Positions 24,645 to 34,574 are shown, counted from the first letter of the stretch. The stretch is 64,000 bases of DNA from UBA12567 sp964598425 (GCA_964598425.1 CAZRBV010000008.1:12348-76347); one strand, 5' to 3'. The notes: generated from the sequence alone by a model not told the origin. A program made the numbers and translations.

Positions 24645-26768
24645 TTACGGCCGCTGCATCGGCGTCATGTCGAGCGCATCGACAAGGAACGACCACGTAT
24701 CAGCGACTTCATCGAGCCGCATGCTGGTGGGTTTACCGGCGCCGTGACCCGCCTTGCGGTCGACACGGATGAGCACCGGCGGTGCATCGGCGTCGGTTGA
24801 TTGTGCGTGCTGCAGTGCTGCGGCGAACTTGAAGGAGTGTCCCGGCACGACGCGGTCATCCGTGTCGGCTGTCGTGACGAGCGTGGCTGGATAGCGAACG
24901 CCCGACTCAAGGTTGTGATATGGAGAGTAGGCCAGCAGGGCCTGGAATTCCTCTTCCACTTCGGGATCGCCAAAGTCAGGAATCCACGCCCGCCCAATCG
25001 TAAACTGCGGGTACCGAATCATGTCCATCACGCCGACTGCTGGAAGGCAGGCACCGAAGAGATCGGGCCGCTGCGTCATGGCCGCGCCGACGAGCAGGCC
25101 GCCATTGCTTCCTCCCTGAATCGCGAGACGGTCGGGGCGTGTGTAGCCATTGCGAATGAGCCATTCGCCGGCTGCAATGAAGTCATCGAACACGTTCTGC
25201 TTCTGCAGTTTTGTTCCAGCGAGATGCCAGTTCCGGCCGTACTCGCCGCCGCCGCGGAGATTTGCAATTGCGAGCACGCCGCCCATTTCCATCCATGCCA
25301 ATCGCGACGGTGAGAAGACCGGCGTGAGCGGGATATTGAATCCGCCGTAGCCGTAGAGAAGTGTCGGCAGTTCGCCTGTGCGTTTCAGATCACGCCGGTG
25401 TGTGATGAACATGGGGACGATGGTGCCGTCCTTGCTCTCGTAGAACACCTGCTTGACGATGTAGTTGTTCGGATCAAAGTCAACGCTCGACTGTCGCCAC
25501 TGCGCGGTATCGCCTGTTCCCAGGTCGTGCCGGTAGATCGAGGGTGGGGTTGTAAACGATGTGAACGAGAAGAAGACTTCGTCGTCATCTGGCCAGCCAC
25601 TTGGCCCTGAAGACGATCCGATGCCGGGCAGCGCAATGTCTTTGATATGCCTGCCGTTCATGTCGTGGAGCGTCAATCGCGTGGTGGCGTCTCGCATCCA
25701 CGTGGCGGCGAGCCCGCCCCCGACATGTGACACGCTCCGCAGTGTGTCCGAGGACTCGGGAATGACCTCGGTCCATGTTCTTGCATCTGCTGGCTCATCG
25801 AGGTTGATAGATAGCACACGCCCGAGCGGAGCGTCTTTGGTTGTCTGGAAATAGAGCGTGCCGCCCTGGCTTCCGACGAATCCCCACGGCTCGTCGAAGT
25901 TGTCGATGAGAGGCTCAAGTGATGTGCCGACCCGGGAGAGATCCTGGACGAGCACCCGATTCTCCTCGCCGCCTCGCCAGACATGCACCACGAGCCATCG
26001 GCCGTCATCGCTGACCGACGGTGACCATCCCCAGGTGGGATTCTCATCGTCGCGGTGGACGAGTACATCTTCGCTTTGCGGTGTGCCCGGCCGGTGGAAC
26101 CAGAGCGACTGATTCTTGTTTGCCGCCTGAAGAGCCTCGCCGTCAGCCGGCTTGTCGTACCGGGCGTAATAGAAACCGCTCCCATCGGGCATCCACGTTG
26201 CGCCGGAAAACTTGCTCCATTCGATTGTCTCGGGAAGGTCCGTGCCGGTATTGAGATCCCGAATATGCCAGGTTTTCCAATCCGAGCCGCCGTCGGAGCG
26301 AGCCCACGCCATGTACCGCCCGTCCTTGCTGAAGCCGACGCCGCTGATGGCGGCGGTGCCGTCCTCGGTAAGCGTGTTCGGGTCAAGGAGTACGCGAGGC
26401 TCAGCATCGAGTGAGTCGGCAACGTACCAGACGGCCTGATTCTGCAAACCGTTGTTGTGGGTGAAGTAGTACCTGCCGCCGACCTTCGACGGCGTACCTG
26501 TCCGGGCGTAGTCCCACAACTGCTCAAGCCGCGGTCGAATCATCTCGCGCGCGGGAATGGCATGGAGCTTGGCGAAGGTCACTTCATTCTGCGCGTCGAC
26601 CCAGTCAGATACCTCGGGAGCCTCGCGGACGTCGCCTTCCAGCCAGCGGTAGGGGTCCTGCACTTCGGTGCCGTGAATCGTCTCAACCGTTCCGTCCCGC
26701 CGTGACTCCGGGTACGTGACAGCAGGGGGCGCTCCGAGAATCGGCGCGAGCAGCAATGTGGCGAGCAT
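24645..26768 (-). CDS. Prolyl oligopeptidase (S9A family), exported
   Basis: The enzyme cuts short peptides after proline. A short hydrophobic N-terminus (MLATLLLAPILGAPP) suggests export to the periplasm. The N-terminal seven-bladed propeller covers about residues 80-420. The hydrolase domain has catalytic Ser in QGGSNGGLLVG (about 556), Asp in TTADTDDRVVPGHS (about 636) and His in KAGHGAGKP (about 674). The domain-linking motif DPYRWLEG is near residue 38. Length (707 residues) is normal. It begins 21 bases after the methionine aminopeptidase stop and is the last gene of the hut operon, which fits use of peptides and histidine as nutrients. Confidence 0.93.
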   Translation of the reverse strand: MLATLLLAPILGAPPAVTYPESRRDGTVETIHGTEVQDPYRWLEGDVREAPEVSDWVDAQNEVTFAKLHAIPAREMIRPRLEQLWDYARTGTPSKVGGRYYFTHNNGLQNQAVWYVADSLDAEPRVLLDPNTLTEDGTAAISGVGFSKDGRYMAWARSDGGSDWKTWHIRDLNTGTDLPETIEWSKFSGATWMPDGSGFYYARYDKPADGEALQAANKNQSLWFHRPGTPQSEDVLVHRDDENPTWGWSPSVSDDGRWLVVHVWRGGEENRVLVQDLSRVGTSLEPLIDNFDEPWGFVGSQGGTLYFQTTKDAPLGRVLSINLDEPADARTWTEVIPESSDTLRSVSHVGGGLAATWMRDATTRLTLHDMNGRHIKDIALPGIGSSSGPSGWPDDDEVFFSFTSFTTPPSIYRHDLGTGDTAQWRQSSVDFDPNNYIVKQVFYESKDGTIVPMFITHRRDLKRTGELPTLLYGYGGFNIPLTPVFSPSRLAWMEMGGVLAIANLRGGGEYGRNWHLAGTKLQKQNVFDDFIAAGEWLIRNGYTRPDRLAIQGGSNGGLLVGAAMTQRPDLFGACLPAVGVMDMIRYPQFTIGRAWIPDFGDPEVEEEFQALLAYSPYHNLESGVRYPATLVTTADTDDRVVPGHSFKFAAALQHAQSTDADAPPVLIRVDRKAGHGAGKPTSMRLDEVADTWSFLVDALDMTPMQRP

Positions 26769-26789
26769 GAGGAGTTCTCCTGGTCGGTG

Positions 26790-27602
26790 TCAGCCGACAA
26801 GATCGGGAAGGTTGAACATATCGGCCGTGAGGATCTCATGGCCGTCTTCAGTAATCAGGACATCGGCCTCGTAGTGAACGGTGAGGCTTCCGTCGACCGT
26901 TCGGATGGGCCAGGCCAGCGTGTCCGACGTGACCTCATGATTCCCTGCGGCGAGCATTGGCTCGACCGCGAGCAGCATCCCCGGCTCAAAAACGCGGAAG
27001 GCGTCGGGCCACTCGTTTGGTGTTGTGGGAACGACATTGGAGACGAACGGGGGCGTATGCAGCGATGTTCCGTAGCCGTGTCCGCCCAATCCTCGCACAA
27101 GCGAGAACCCCGCCTCGCCTTCGACGCACTCCTGTACAGCGCGTGCCCAATCAATGAGGGGGCGGCCAGGTTGCATGGCAGCGATGCCTCGCCGCAGCGA
27201 GTCGATGCCCACTGCCATGAGGCGGCGGGCCTGATCGCTGACGTCGACGATGCCATAGGTCCATGCAGCATCGCCGATCCACCCCTTATGGAGCACGCCG
27301 ATATCAATGCTGAGTACATCGCCCTCGATGAGTGGTCGCTCGACATCAAGATGCGTTCCGTGAACGACGCAATCGTTGAGCGAGAGGCAGGAGTGGCTGG
27401 GGAACGGTCGTTGTCCGGGAATGCGGTATCGAAGAAAGCAGGACTTGCTTCGGAGCGAACGCAGTGTCTCGCCGACGAATGTGTCGATCTCGCTCAGCGT
27501 GCGCCCCACGCCAAGGTACTCGGCAAGTGCTTCGTGGACTCTGCACACCTGACCGGCTGCCTTTCGAGCGCCGTCAACCTGGCTGGCCTTCTTGAGAATC
27601 AT
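26790..27602 (-). CDS. map: Methionine aminopeptidase, type I
   Basis: The enzyme removes N-terminal Met from proteins. The five metal ligands are recognisable in the 270 residues: two Asp in SIDIGVLHKGWIGDAAWTY, His in GLGGHGYGTSLHTPPFV, Glu in GMLLAVEPML and Glu in VHYEADVLIT. ATG 27602 is chosen because it overlaps the hutI stop (ATGA) and starts MILKKASQVDGARKA as in the family; the frame is open for 34 more codons upstream inside hutI. It is unusual to find map inside a histidine-degradation operon; it may serve as a peptidase here or may simply be co-transcribed. Confidence 0.92.
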   Translation of the reverse strand: MILKKASQVDGARKAAGQVCRVHEALAEYLGVGRTLSEIDTFVGETLRSLRSKSCFLRYRIPGQRPFPSHSCLSLNDCVVHGTHLDVERPLIEGDVLSIDIGVLHKGWIGDAAWTYGIVDVSDQARRLMAVGIDSLRRGIAAMQPGRPLIDWARAVQECVEGEAGFSLVRGLGGHGYGTSLHTPPFVSNVVPTTPNEWPDAFRVFEPGMLLAVEPMLAAGNHEVTSDTLAWPIRTVDGSLTVHYEADVLITEDGHEILTADMFNLPDLVG

Positions 27603-28864
27603 TCCTCGTGATCCTCTTCGCCGGCAGGATCGGATTCGGCGAGAAACTGAACGGGCCTGCCTTCCAGCAGTACGATCGGCGGCGGGGGGCTCCCGAAATG
27701 CCACGCAATGCTCCGATAGTCACGCTCGTCCAGAACCTGCAGATCTCCTCGCTTGCCAACTTCAAGTGAACCGACCTGATCCTCGATTCCGAGTACGCAT
27801 GCCGCGTTCCACGTCGCTGCGGTGATGGCCTCGGCGGGTGTCAGCCCACATCGGCGGCAGGCCAGTGCCATCGCCAGCGGCATCGATGATGTTGGGGCGG
27901 AGCCTGGGTTGCAGTTCGTGGCGATCGCAACGGCGGTTCCGGCATCGACAAGGGCTCGCCCCGGGGCATAGCGTTGATCGACATGGAATCCGCTCGCAGG
28001 GAGAAGCACGCCGATAGTGTCGCTCTGTCCTAGCATTGCAATATCGGGCTGCGAAATGGCTTCCAGATGGTCAACGCTTCTGGCACCGAGTTCGATTGCC
28101 ATCGGCACGCCGCCCAGACTATTGAACTGGTCAGTGTGCAGGCGAAGCGGGCACCCGAGTGCTCGGGCCTGTTCGAAGAGCCGGCGAGTCTGATCCAGGG
28201 ACCATGCACCTTCTTCGAGATAGGCATCGCACGTGATGCCGGGAAACTCGTCAGTCACGGTCGGCAGTGTCTCTTCGATGACGCGATCGACGAAGTCAGG
28301 CTGTTCGTCATCGATGGCGTGGGCGCCGAGAAACGTGCCGGCTACCTGCGTCTCGGCATCCTGAGACGCCGCGTGGATGGCTCGCAGCATCTTGAGTTCT
28401 GATTCGGTGGTCAGGCCGTATCCCGATTTGACTTCGATGGCACCAGTGCCGAATGACTGCAGGCGGCCGAGACGACCGAAGAGCGATTCGGTCAGGTCTT
28501 CTTGTGTTGCGTTGCGGACCGCGTGAACAGTCGAGAGGATTCCGCCGCCCCCCTCCAGTATCTCGGTGTAGTTCACACCGCTGAGCATGGCCTCCCACTC
28601 GTCGAGGCGCGAGCCTGCCCAGCATGCGTGGGTGTGGCAGTCAACCCAGGTCGGAAGTACGAGCCGCCCGTCGAGATCGAGTACGACATCCGACACCATG
28701 CCTTCAGGCGGAGCGCCCTCTCCGAGTCCGTGGATGCGTCCGTCCTCGATGGCGATCCATCCCGATTCAACCTCTGAGAGCTCGGACATGGCGTCGCCGC
28801 GCCGTGGGCCAGCTGGCCCAGCCATTGTGACGAGGCGACCATTGATGATCGTGACATCGGGCAT
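27599..28864 (-). CDS. hutI: Imidazolonepropionase
   Basis: HutI hydrolyses imidazolone-5-propionate to N-formimino-glutamate, the third step of histidine breakdown. It is an amidohydrolase with the metal motif DCHTHACWAG near residue 75, EVKSGYGLTTE near 145, GAHAID near 180 and HTDQFNSLGG near 245. The position usually read as ATDxNPG, whose Asp binds the metal, reads AIATNCNPG here, so Asp is replaced by Asn. It starts three bases after hutU and overlaps map by four bases. Confidence 0.93.
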   Translation of the reverse strand: MPDVTIINGRLVTMAGPAGPRRGDAMSELSEVESGWIAIEDGRIHGLGEGAPPEGMVSDVVLDLDGRLVLPTWVDCHTHACWAGSRLDEWEAMLSGVNYTEILEGGGGILSTVHAVRNATQEDLTESLFGRLGRLQSFGTGAIEVKSGYGLTTESELKMLRAIHAASQDAETQVAGTFLGAHAIDDEQPDFVDRVIEETLPTVTDEFPGITCDAYLEEGAWSLDQTRRLFEQARALGCPLRLHTDQFNSLGGVPMAIELGARSVDHLEAISQPDIAMLGQSDTIGVLLPASGFHVDQRYAPGRALVDAGTAVAIATNCNPGSAPTSSMPLAMALACRRCGLTPAEAITAATWNAACVLGIEDQVGSLEVGKRGDLQVLDERDYRSIAWHFGSPPPPIVLLEGRPVQFLAESDPAGEEDHEE

Positions 28865-28867
28865 TCG

Positions 28868-30541
28868 CTACCAGTCTCTCATTGGAATCTGAACCTGTTG
28901 TGTGTCGGCGCACGCTCTGGCGTCTTCGTACCCCGCGTCCGCGTGCCGGATGACGCCCATCAGCGGGTCGTTTCGCAGGACGCGGGCAAGCCGCCGATCG
29001 GCCCCTTCGGTGCCGTCGCACACGATGACCTGTCCTGCATGCTGGCTGTATCCGATGCCCACACCGCCGCCGTGGTGGAAGGACACCCACGAGGCGCCAC
29101 TCGCGGTATTGACGGCGAAGTTGAGCAGCGGCCAATCGCTCACCGCGTCGGTGCCATCGCGCATGCCCTCGGTCTCGCGATTCGGCGAGGCCACGGAGCC
29201 GCAGTCGAGATGATCTCGCCCGATCACGATCGGCGCAGAGACTTCGCCAGTGCGAACCATCTCATTGAAACGCAGGCCCGCCCGGTCTCGCTCTCCAAGT
29301 CCAAGCCAGCAGATTCGACACGGCAGTCCCTGGAACGCGACACGTTCACTCGCCATGTCGATCCAGCGGCGGAGTCCCTCATCTTCGGGGAAGAGTTCCA
29401 GCATGGCCTTGTCGGTGGCTGCGATGTCTGCCGGATCACCCGAGAGTGCGCACCAGCGGAACGGGCCGCGTCCGAGGCAGAATTGCGGGCGGATATAGGC
29501 GGGAACGAATCCGGGGAATGCAAAGGCGTGTTCGAATCCCTCGTCTGCCGCCCGCTGCCTGATGTTGTTGCCGTAGTCGAAGGTGCGTGCGCCGCGTGAC
29601 TGGAGTTCCACCATCATTTCGACATGGCGCCGCATGGTTGACATGGACTTCCGTACGTAGTCATCCGGGTCAGATGCCCGCAGCGCATCGGCTTGCTCGC
29701 GGCTGAGCCCCTCGGGGTAGTACCCGTTGAGTGGATCATGGGCCGAAGTCTGATCGGTCAGGGCATCGGGCGTGATGCCGCGTTCGATGAGTCTGGCGAG
29801 CAGGTCAACGGCGTTGCCGAGCCAGCCGATTGAAACGGCCTCGCCAGCTTCTGTGGCGGCGAGCGAGCGATCGATTGCTGCGTCGAGGTCTTCGATGACC
29901 ACGTCGAGGTAGCGATCGTGGACGCGTTTTTCCAGCCGCTCACGGCACATTTCGGCAATCAGGCAGACGCCATCATTCATGGTGACCGACAGGGGCTGCG
30001 CGCCGCCCATTCCGCCGCAGCCAGCCGTGACCGAGAGCTTGCCCCGTAGCGAGCCACCAAAGTGCTGCCGCGCGCACTCGGCAAATGTTTCATACGTGCC
30101 TTGCAGGATCCCCTGGGTGCCGATGTAGATCCACGACCCGGCGGTCATCTGTCCATACATGATCAGCCCGCGGGCGGCGAGGTCGTCGAAGTGTTCTTGC
30201 GTCGCCCAGTGCGGCACAAGGTTTGAATTGGCGATGATGACGCGAGGGCTGTCTTCGGTGGTTTGGATGATGCCGACGGGCTTGCCGGATTGAACCAGCA
30301 GGGTTTCGTCGGCTGCCATCGACTGCAGGGAGGCGATGATCGCGTCGTAGGCTTCCCACGAACGCGCAGCCTGGCCGCGTCCCCCGTAGACCACGAGCTG
30401 CTCGGGGATCTCGGCGACTTCGGGGTCAAGGTTGTTCATGAGCATCCGCATGGCGGCTTCGGCGCCCCAGCTGTTGCACGTCATCGCAGAGCCGCGAGGG
30501 GCTCGGATTGTTCTGGGTGATGTCGTCGTGGCGTGGCTCAT
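28868..30541 (-). CDS. hutU: Urocanate hydratase
   Basis: HutU turns urocanate into imidazolonepropionate using a tightly bound NAD. The 557-residue length matches the family. Motifs are YGGRGQAARSWEAYD, MYGQMTAGSWIYIGTQGI, TAGCGGMGGAQP (NAD-binding), FDYGNNIRQRA, FCLGRGPFRWCALSGDP, GRDHLDCGSVASPNRET and WVSFHHGGGVGIGYS. ATG 30541 is chosen because GGAG lies six bases upstream; the in-frame stretch further upstream is not conserved-looking. It lies 55 bases after hutH. Confidence 0.97.
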   Translation of the reverse strand: MSHATTTSPRTIRAPRGSAMTCNSWGAEAAMRMLMNNLDPEVAEIPEQLVVYGGRGQAARSWEAYDAIIASLQSMAADETLLVQSGKPVGIIQTTEDSPRVIIANSNLVPHWATQEHFDDLAARGLIMYGQMTAGSWIYIGTQGILQGTYETFAECARQHFGGSLRGKLSVTAGCGGMGGAQPLSVTMNDGVCLIAEMCRERLEKRVHDRYLDVVIEDLDAAIDRSLAATEAGEAVSIGWLGNAVDLLARLIERGITPDALTDQTSAHDPLNGYYPEGLSREQADALRASDPDDYVRKSMSTMRRHVEMMVELQSRGARTFDYGNNIRQRAADEGFEHAFAFPGFVPAYIRPQFCLGRGPFRWCALSGDPADIAATDKAMLELFPEDEGLRRWIDMASERVAFQGLPCRICWLGLGERDRAGLRFNEMVRTGEVSAPIVIGRDHLDCGSVASPNRETEGMRDGTDAVSDWPLLNFAVNTASGASWVSFHHGGGVGIGYSQHAGQVIVCDGTEGADRRLARVLRNDPLMGVIRHADAGYEDARACADTQQVQIPMRDW

Positions 30542-30596
30542 GGGCGACTCCGAGTGGGCCTTTGGGCGAAAAAACGCTTCGTGGAGGACGATGCTA

Positions 30597-32120
30597 TCAG
30601 GAGGCTCCGCCGAGGGAACCATCCTGAATCATGCCCGCGATCACCGCGATGTCCGGGGAGGGAGGTCGATCTTCAGTGAGCGCGGGTACTTCGCGGCGAA
30701 CGGCCTCGTGCAGGGCCTCGACGGCGTCTCCACTTCGATGCGGCCGCTGATGCTCGAGACCTTCTGCCGCAACGAGGTACTCAATCGCGACGGTCTGGCG
30801 GGCGAGTTCAACGGCGTGCCGCAGATAGGCAGCCGAGGTTGCGCCCATTGAGTTGTAGTCCTCGATGCCCGCTGAGGTGGGGACATTGCCGACACTGGCC
30901 GGTGTGGCGATGCACTGCAGTTCGTTGCACAGCGCGGCGGCGGTGTACTGCGTGATCATGAGGCCACTGTGCAGTCCCGGGGACGGGCTGAGGTGATGTG
31001 GCAACGCATTTTCGCAATCATGGGCGCTCAGCAGCCAATAGACACGCCGCTCGGAAATGCCCGCGACGTGGCACAGTGCAATCCTGGCTGTGTCCGCCGC
31101 TATCGCCAGAGGCATGCCGTGAAAGTTGCCGCCGCTGAGGATGTCCTGTTGTTCGGCAAAGATGAGCGGATTGTCGGTGACACCGCCGAGCTCTCGCTCG
31201 GTGATCGTCCGAACGAATTGCATGGCATCGCGGGCGGCCCCGATGACCTGCGGGATGCATCGGAATGAGTACGGATCCTGCACCCGAGGGTCATCTTCGG
31301 CATGGCTTGCGAGGATTTGGCTGCCATCAAGCGCGGCCAGAACTTCGGACGCGATCTCGGCCTGCCCGGCCTGGTTTCGAGCCGCATGCAGGCGGGGATC
31401 AAGTGGCCCCGCGCTCGCTCTGGCCGCGTCCATGCTCATCGCCGCAGCGCCTGTTGCGGCATTCAGCAGCATGTCGGAGTCGTGGCATGCCAGTGCAAGC
31501 GTGCCAGCCATGAGGTGGGTGCCGTTGATGAGCGCGAGGCCTTCCTTGGCGGCCAGCGTCAGGGGGGTCAGCGCCGACATGGCGAGGGCCTCGCTTCCCG
31601 GCATCGGGCCGCGCTGGCCGACCATTGCCTCGCCTTCGCCGATGAGCAGGAGCGCCGCGTGGGAGAGCGGCGCGAGGTCACCTGAGGCACCGACGGACCC
31701 TCTGCAGGGGACAACCGGCACGATGTCATGGTTGAGCAGGGCAGCGAGCATGTCGAGGACTTCGCTTCGCACTCCGCTGTGGCCTCGGCACAGGCTTGCC
31801 AGCAGGAGCAGCATCATGGCCCGAACGACTTCGGCGTCGAGCGGCTCGCCTACGCCGGCGGCGTGTGAGCGAAGCAGATTTCGCTGAATCTCGGCCACCT
31901 GGCTGGGCTCGACGCGGTGCTGCGAGAGTGAGCCGAATCCTGTGTTGATTCCGTAGACCGGGTCAGCGCCATCGGCTGCGGCTTCGACGACGCTGCGAGC
32001 ACGCGTTGCGGCAGCTCGGGCGGCGTCTCCGATCTTGACCCGCCATCCATTGCGGGCAACGCCGACCACGTCGCCAAGTGTCAATGCCGAGGTGTTCAGT
32101 TTGAGCGTTGGGGCCTTCAT
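30597..32120 (-). CDS. hutH: Histidine ammonia-lyase
   Basis: HutH removes ammonia from histidine to give urocanate. The Ala-Ser-Gly triad that forms the MIO prosthetic group is in GSVGASGDLAPLSH near residue 143. YGINTGFGSL near 57, QRNLLRSHAAGVG, and GNFHGMPLAIAAD near 330 are also diagnostic. The 507-residue length is normal. It is the first gene of the minus-strand hutH-hutU-hutI-map-peptidase operon. Only 48 bases separate its start from the divergent membrane gene, so the promoters are close or overlapping. No regulator gene (HutC or HutP type) is nearby. Confidence 0.97.
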   Translation of the reverse strand: MKAPTLKLNTSALTLGDVVGVARNGWRVKIGDAARAAATRARSVVEAAADGADPVYGINTGFGSLSQHRVEPSQVAEIQRNLLRSHAAGVGEPLDAEVVRAMMLLLLASLCRGHSGVRSEVLDMLAALLNHDIVPVVPCRGSVGASGDLAPLSHAALLLIGEGEAMVGQRGPMPGSEALAMSALTPLTLAAKEGLALINGTHLMAGTLALACHDSDMLLNAATGAAAMSMDAARASAGPLDPRLHAARNQAGQAEIASEVLAALDGSQILASHAEDDPRVQDPYSFRCIPQVIGAARDAMQFVRTITERELGGVTDNPLIFAEQQDILSGGNFHGMPLAIAADTARIALCHVAGISERRVYWLLSAHDCENALPHHLSPSPGLHSGLMITQYTAAALCNELQCIATPASVGNVPTSAGIEDYNSMGATSAAYLRHAVELARQTVAIEYLVAAEGLEHQRPHRSGDAVEALHEAVRREVPALTEDRPPSPDIAVIAGMIQDGSLGGAS

Positions 32121-32168
32121 CCGGGCACTGTACTCGCTCCCACATGGCCTTCGTTACCATCCCGCCCT

Positions 32169-32993
32169 ATGGAATCCACTCGTCGCTGGACGATCTTTAT
32201 CGTTGGATTTGTGTTGACGGTGCTTGCCTATTGGTCTGCGTGGCCGTTCCTGCGGTCGGCAACCGGAGACCTTGGCCCGACCGTGGTGCAGTCGATGACG
32301 CCTGTGGTCGGCATCGCCGCGATGATGGCTGCGACCGCAGTCTCCATTGTGATTGCCGTGACGGTGGCCAGACGTGTTTCGCCGCTGAGCGGGATGGCCG
32401 TCTTCGGCGCTGGGCTGGGCTGGGCCGGATTGGAGCTGGCAGGGATGCGGGACATCGTGCTGGCCGGTGACGCCGGATACGTCGTGGCCGACGGAATCGG
32501 CTGGTCCATCGCGGTGCTGGTGACTTCCTGGCTGGCCATCGTGATGGGGCGACCCGTTGAGGATGTGCACCCCGAGGCCGTCGGTCATCCCCCTGACCCA
32601 CTGCGGTCGGCGGATGCCATTCGAATGCTGATCGTGGGCGTTGCGGCCCTCCCGGTCGTCTGGCTCGTTGCCGAGAGCCATATGCGCGGGCAGATGCTGG
32701 CGGCAACGGTACTTGGCGGGCTGGCAGCGGCACTCGTGGGCCGAATGTGGTCACCCCATGTGCAGCCCATTCTGCTGCCAGTCGGCGTTGTGCTTGCGGG
32801 CTCACTTGGTTCGTGGGTGCTGGCGATGTTCTTGCCCGGCGATCTGGCCAGAGCCTGGACGACCGGCGCGGTCCCACATCTGATGCTCCCGACGCCGGTT
32901 GACTGGGCAGCTGGCGCACTGCTCGGCGTGCCGCTGGGATTCCGGTTGGCGGCCTCATTCATCAAGCACGAAGGCGAATCGGTCGCGGCCTGA
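32169..32993 (+). CDS. Multi-pass membrane protein of unknown function
   Basis: The 274-residue protein has about eight hydrophobic segments: near residues 7-27, 43-67, 73-90, 105-125, 150-167, 174-190, 200-220 and 240-262. The loops are short and there is no recognisable transport or enzyme motif. It lies 44 bases upstream of the SucC-like gene on the same strand, so it may share its promoter. It is divergent from hutH. I do not recognise the family. Confidence 0.6.
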   Translation: MESTRRWTIFIVGFVLTVLAYWSAWPFLRSATGDLGPTVVQSMTPVVGIAAMMAATAVSIVIAVTVARRVSPLSGMAVFGAGLGWAGLELAGMRDIVLAGDAGYVVADGIGWSIAVLVTSWLAIVMGRPVEDVHPEAVGHPPDPLRSADAIRMLIVGVAALPVVWLVAESHMRGQMLAATVLGGLAAALVGRMWSPHVQPILLPVGVVLAGSLGSWVLAMFLPGDLARAWTTGAVPHLMLPTPVDWAAGALLGVPLGFRLAASFIKHEGESVAA

Positions 32994-33037
32994 TCGGTAC
33001 CATGCGTGGCTTCCCATCAAGGAGGTCAATTGCGGTC

Positions 33038-34573
33038 ATGGCACGTGTACACGAGTATCAGGGCAAGGCGCTGCTCGCAGCGAGGGGCCTGCGCATTCCT
33101 TCAGGAACGGCGGCGCGAACCCCGGGCGAAGCCCGCGACATCGCGGCCTCCCTCGGAGGCAAGGTCGTTCTGAAGGTGCAGGCATGGATCACCGGGCGGA
33201 AGGCGAAGGGGGGCGTGATCTTCGTAGACACGCCGGACGAGGCCGAAGCTGCAGCGGCGACGCTTCTGGGCATGCGGTTCGGAAACTTTCCTGTCGAGGA
33301 GGTCCTCGTTGAGGAACTTCTGGACATCGCGCACGAGCTCTTTGTCTCGCTCACGATCGACGATGCGGCCCGAGGGCCCATGCTGCTGCTGGACTGCGAG
33401 GGTGGCTCAGGAATCGAAGATCGGGCCGATTCGGTGGCGAGGTTGTCCATCAGCGTGACCAGTGGGATCGACCGCGAGCAGGTGCTCGAAGTGCTCGGCC
33501 GCTCGTCCATTCCTGACGCTCAACACGAGGCGATTGCCGACGCCATCGATGGCGTTGTGAGGACCGCCGCCGAGATCGAAGCACGGTCCCTCGAAGTCAA
33601 TCCGCTTGTGGTACTCGGTGATGGCGGGGTGTGCGCAGCAGACTGCAGGGTCACGATCGATGACTACGCTGTGTTTCGCCACCCGGAGCTTGGCATTGAA
33701 ATTGCTCGCGAACTCGATCATCCGGCCACCGATCTGGAACGCGCCGCCTATCGGCTTGAGCAGGAGGATCACCGCGGCACGTTCTACTTTGCGCAGCTTC
33801 CAACCGAAGGCTGGGAGTCAACCAGGGGGCTGATCGGGTTTCACGGTGCAGGTGGTGGCGGCTCGATGATGTCGATGGACGCGGTCACCAATGAGGGGTA
33901 TACCCTTGCCAACTTCTGCGATACGTCAGGCAACCCATCGGCCGCAAAAGTGTATCGCGCGGCTCGCGTCATTCTTGCACAGCCAGGCTTGACGGGCTAT
34001 TTCGGGAGCGGCTCCGGCGTTGCAAGCCAGGAGCAGTTCCACTCGGCCTACGGTCTGGCCAAGGCATTCAACGAACTTGGCATGACGCTTCCGGTCGTCG
34101 TTCGCCTCGGCGGCAACGCCGAGGACCGCGCCGTGGACATTCTGGAAGACGCGTGCCGCAGCTTGCCGGGAGCCGTCGAGGGCTATCGCAAGGACGATAC
34201 GCCAGCTTTCTGCGCCGAGCGGTTTTCTGCCTTGATGGCGTCTGCGTCCGGCGCGGTCTCCGGGGACCTTGCCCGGCAGGTTCCCGATTGGATTGGAGGC
34301 GATGCTGAAGCATTTCCGATCGAGGGCGGCCATGTGTGGATCGATGTTGACCGCTGCGATGCAGCGCTCACTGCGAAGATGAGTGAGTGGAGCAGTGGCG
34401 TGTTGAAAGACGGAGGTGACGGCAGGCCCGTGCTGGCCTGTGATGAGGAGACGGCCGCGAAATCGGACTCGGAGTTCATCGCCTGCGAAATCGAGTGCCT
34501 GCGGGCCGGGCAGCCCGTGCTCTTTGTTGATCTTCCAATTGCGGGAATCGACTGCCCGCAGGAGGTGTGCTGA
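33038..34573 (+). CDS. SucC-like ATP-grasp acyl-CoA ligase beta subunit (candidate citryl-CoA synthetase large subunit)
   Basis: The fold is that of succinyl-CoA synthetase beta: MARVHEYQGKALLAARGLRIP at the start, KAKGGVIFVDTPDEA, SLEVNPLVV near residue 190, and the ligase domain at about 265-400 (GFHGAGGGGSMMSMD, TLPVVVRLGGNAED). The phosphohistidine swings between this subunit and the partner encoded next. It has 511 residues against about 390 for SucC, with a C-terminal extension of roughly 110 residues rich in acidic residues and Cys. ATG 33038 is chosen; AAGGAGG lies 12 bases upstream. Followed by a SucD-like subunit and a citrate-synthase-fold lyase, it is best read as a citryl-CoA synthetase. 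Succinyl-CoA or malate-CoA ligase remain possible. Confidence 0.75.
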   Translation: MARVHEYQGKALLAARGLRIPSGTAARTPGEARDIAASLGGKVVLKVQAWITGRKAKGGVIFVDTPDEAEAAAATLLGMRFGNFPVEEVLVEELLDIAHELFVSLTIDDAARGPMLLLDCEGGSGIEDRADSVARLSISVTSGIDREQVLEVLGRSSIPDAQHEAIADAIDGVVRTAAEIEARSLEVNPLVVLGDGGVCAADCRVTIDDYAVFRHPELGIEIARELDHPATDLERAAYRLEQEDHRGTFYFAQLPTEGWESTRGLIGFHGAGGGGSMMSMDAVTNEGYTLANFCDTSGNPSAAKVYRAARVILAQPGLTGYFGSGSGVASQEQFHSAYGLAKAFNELGMTLPVVVRLGGNAEDRAVDILEDACRSLPGAVEGYRKDDTPAFCAERFSALMASASGAVSGDLARQVPDWIGGDAEAFPIEGGHVWIDVDRCDAALTAKMSEWSSGVLKDGGDGRPVLACDEETAAKSDSEFIACEIECLRAGQPVLFVDLPIAGIDCPQEVC

Positions 34574-34574
34574 C

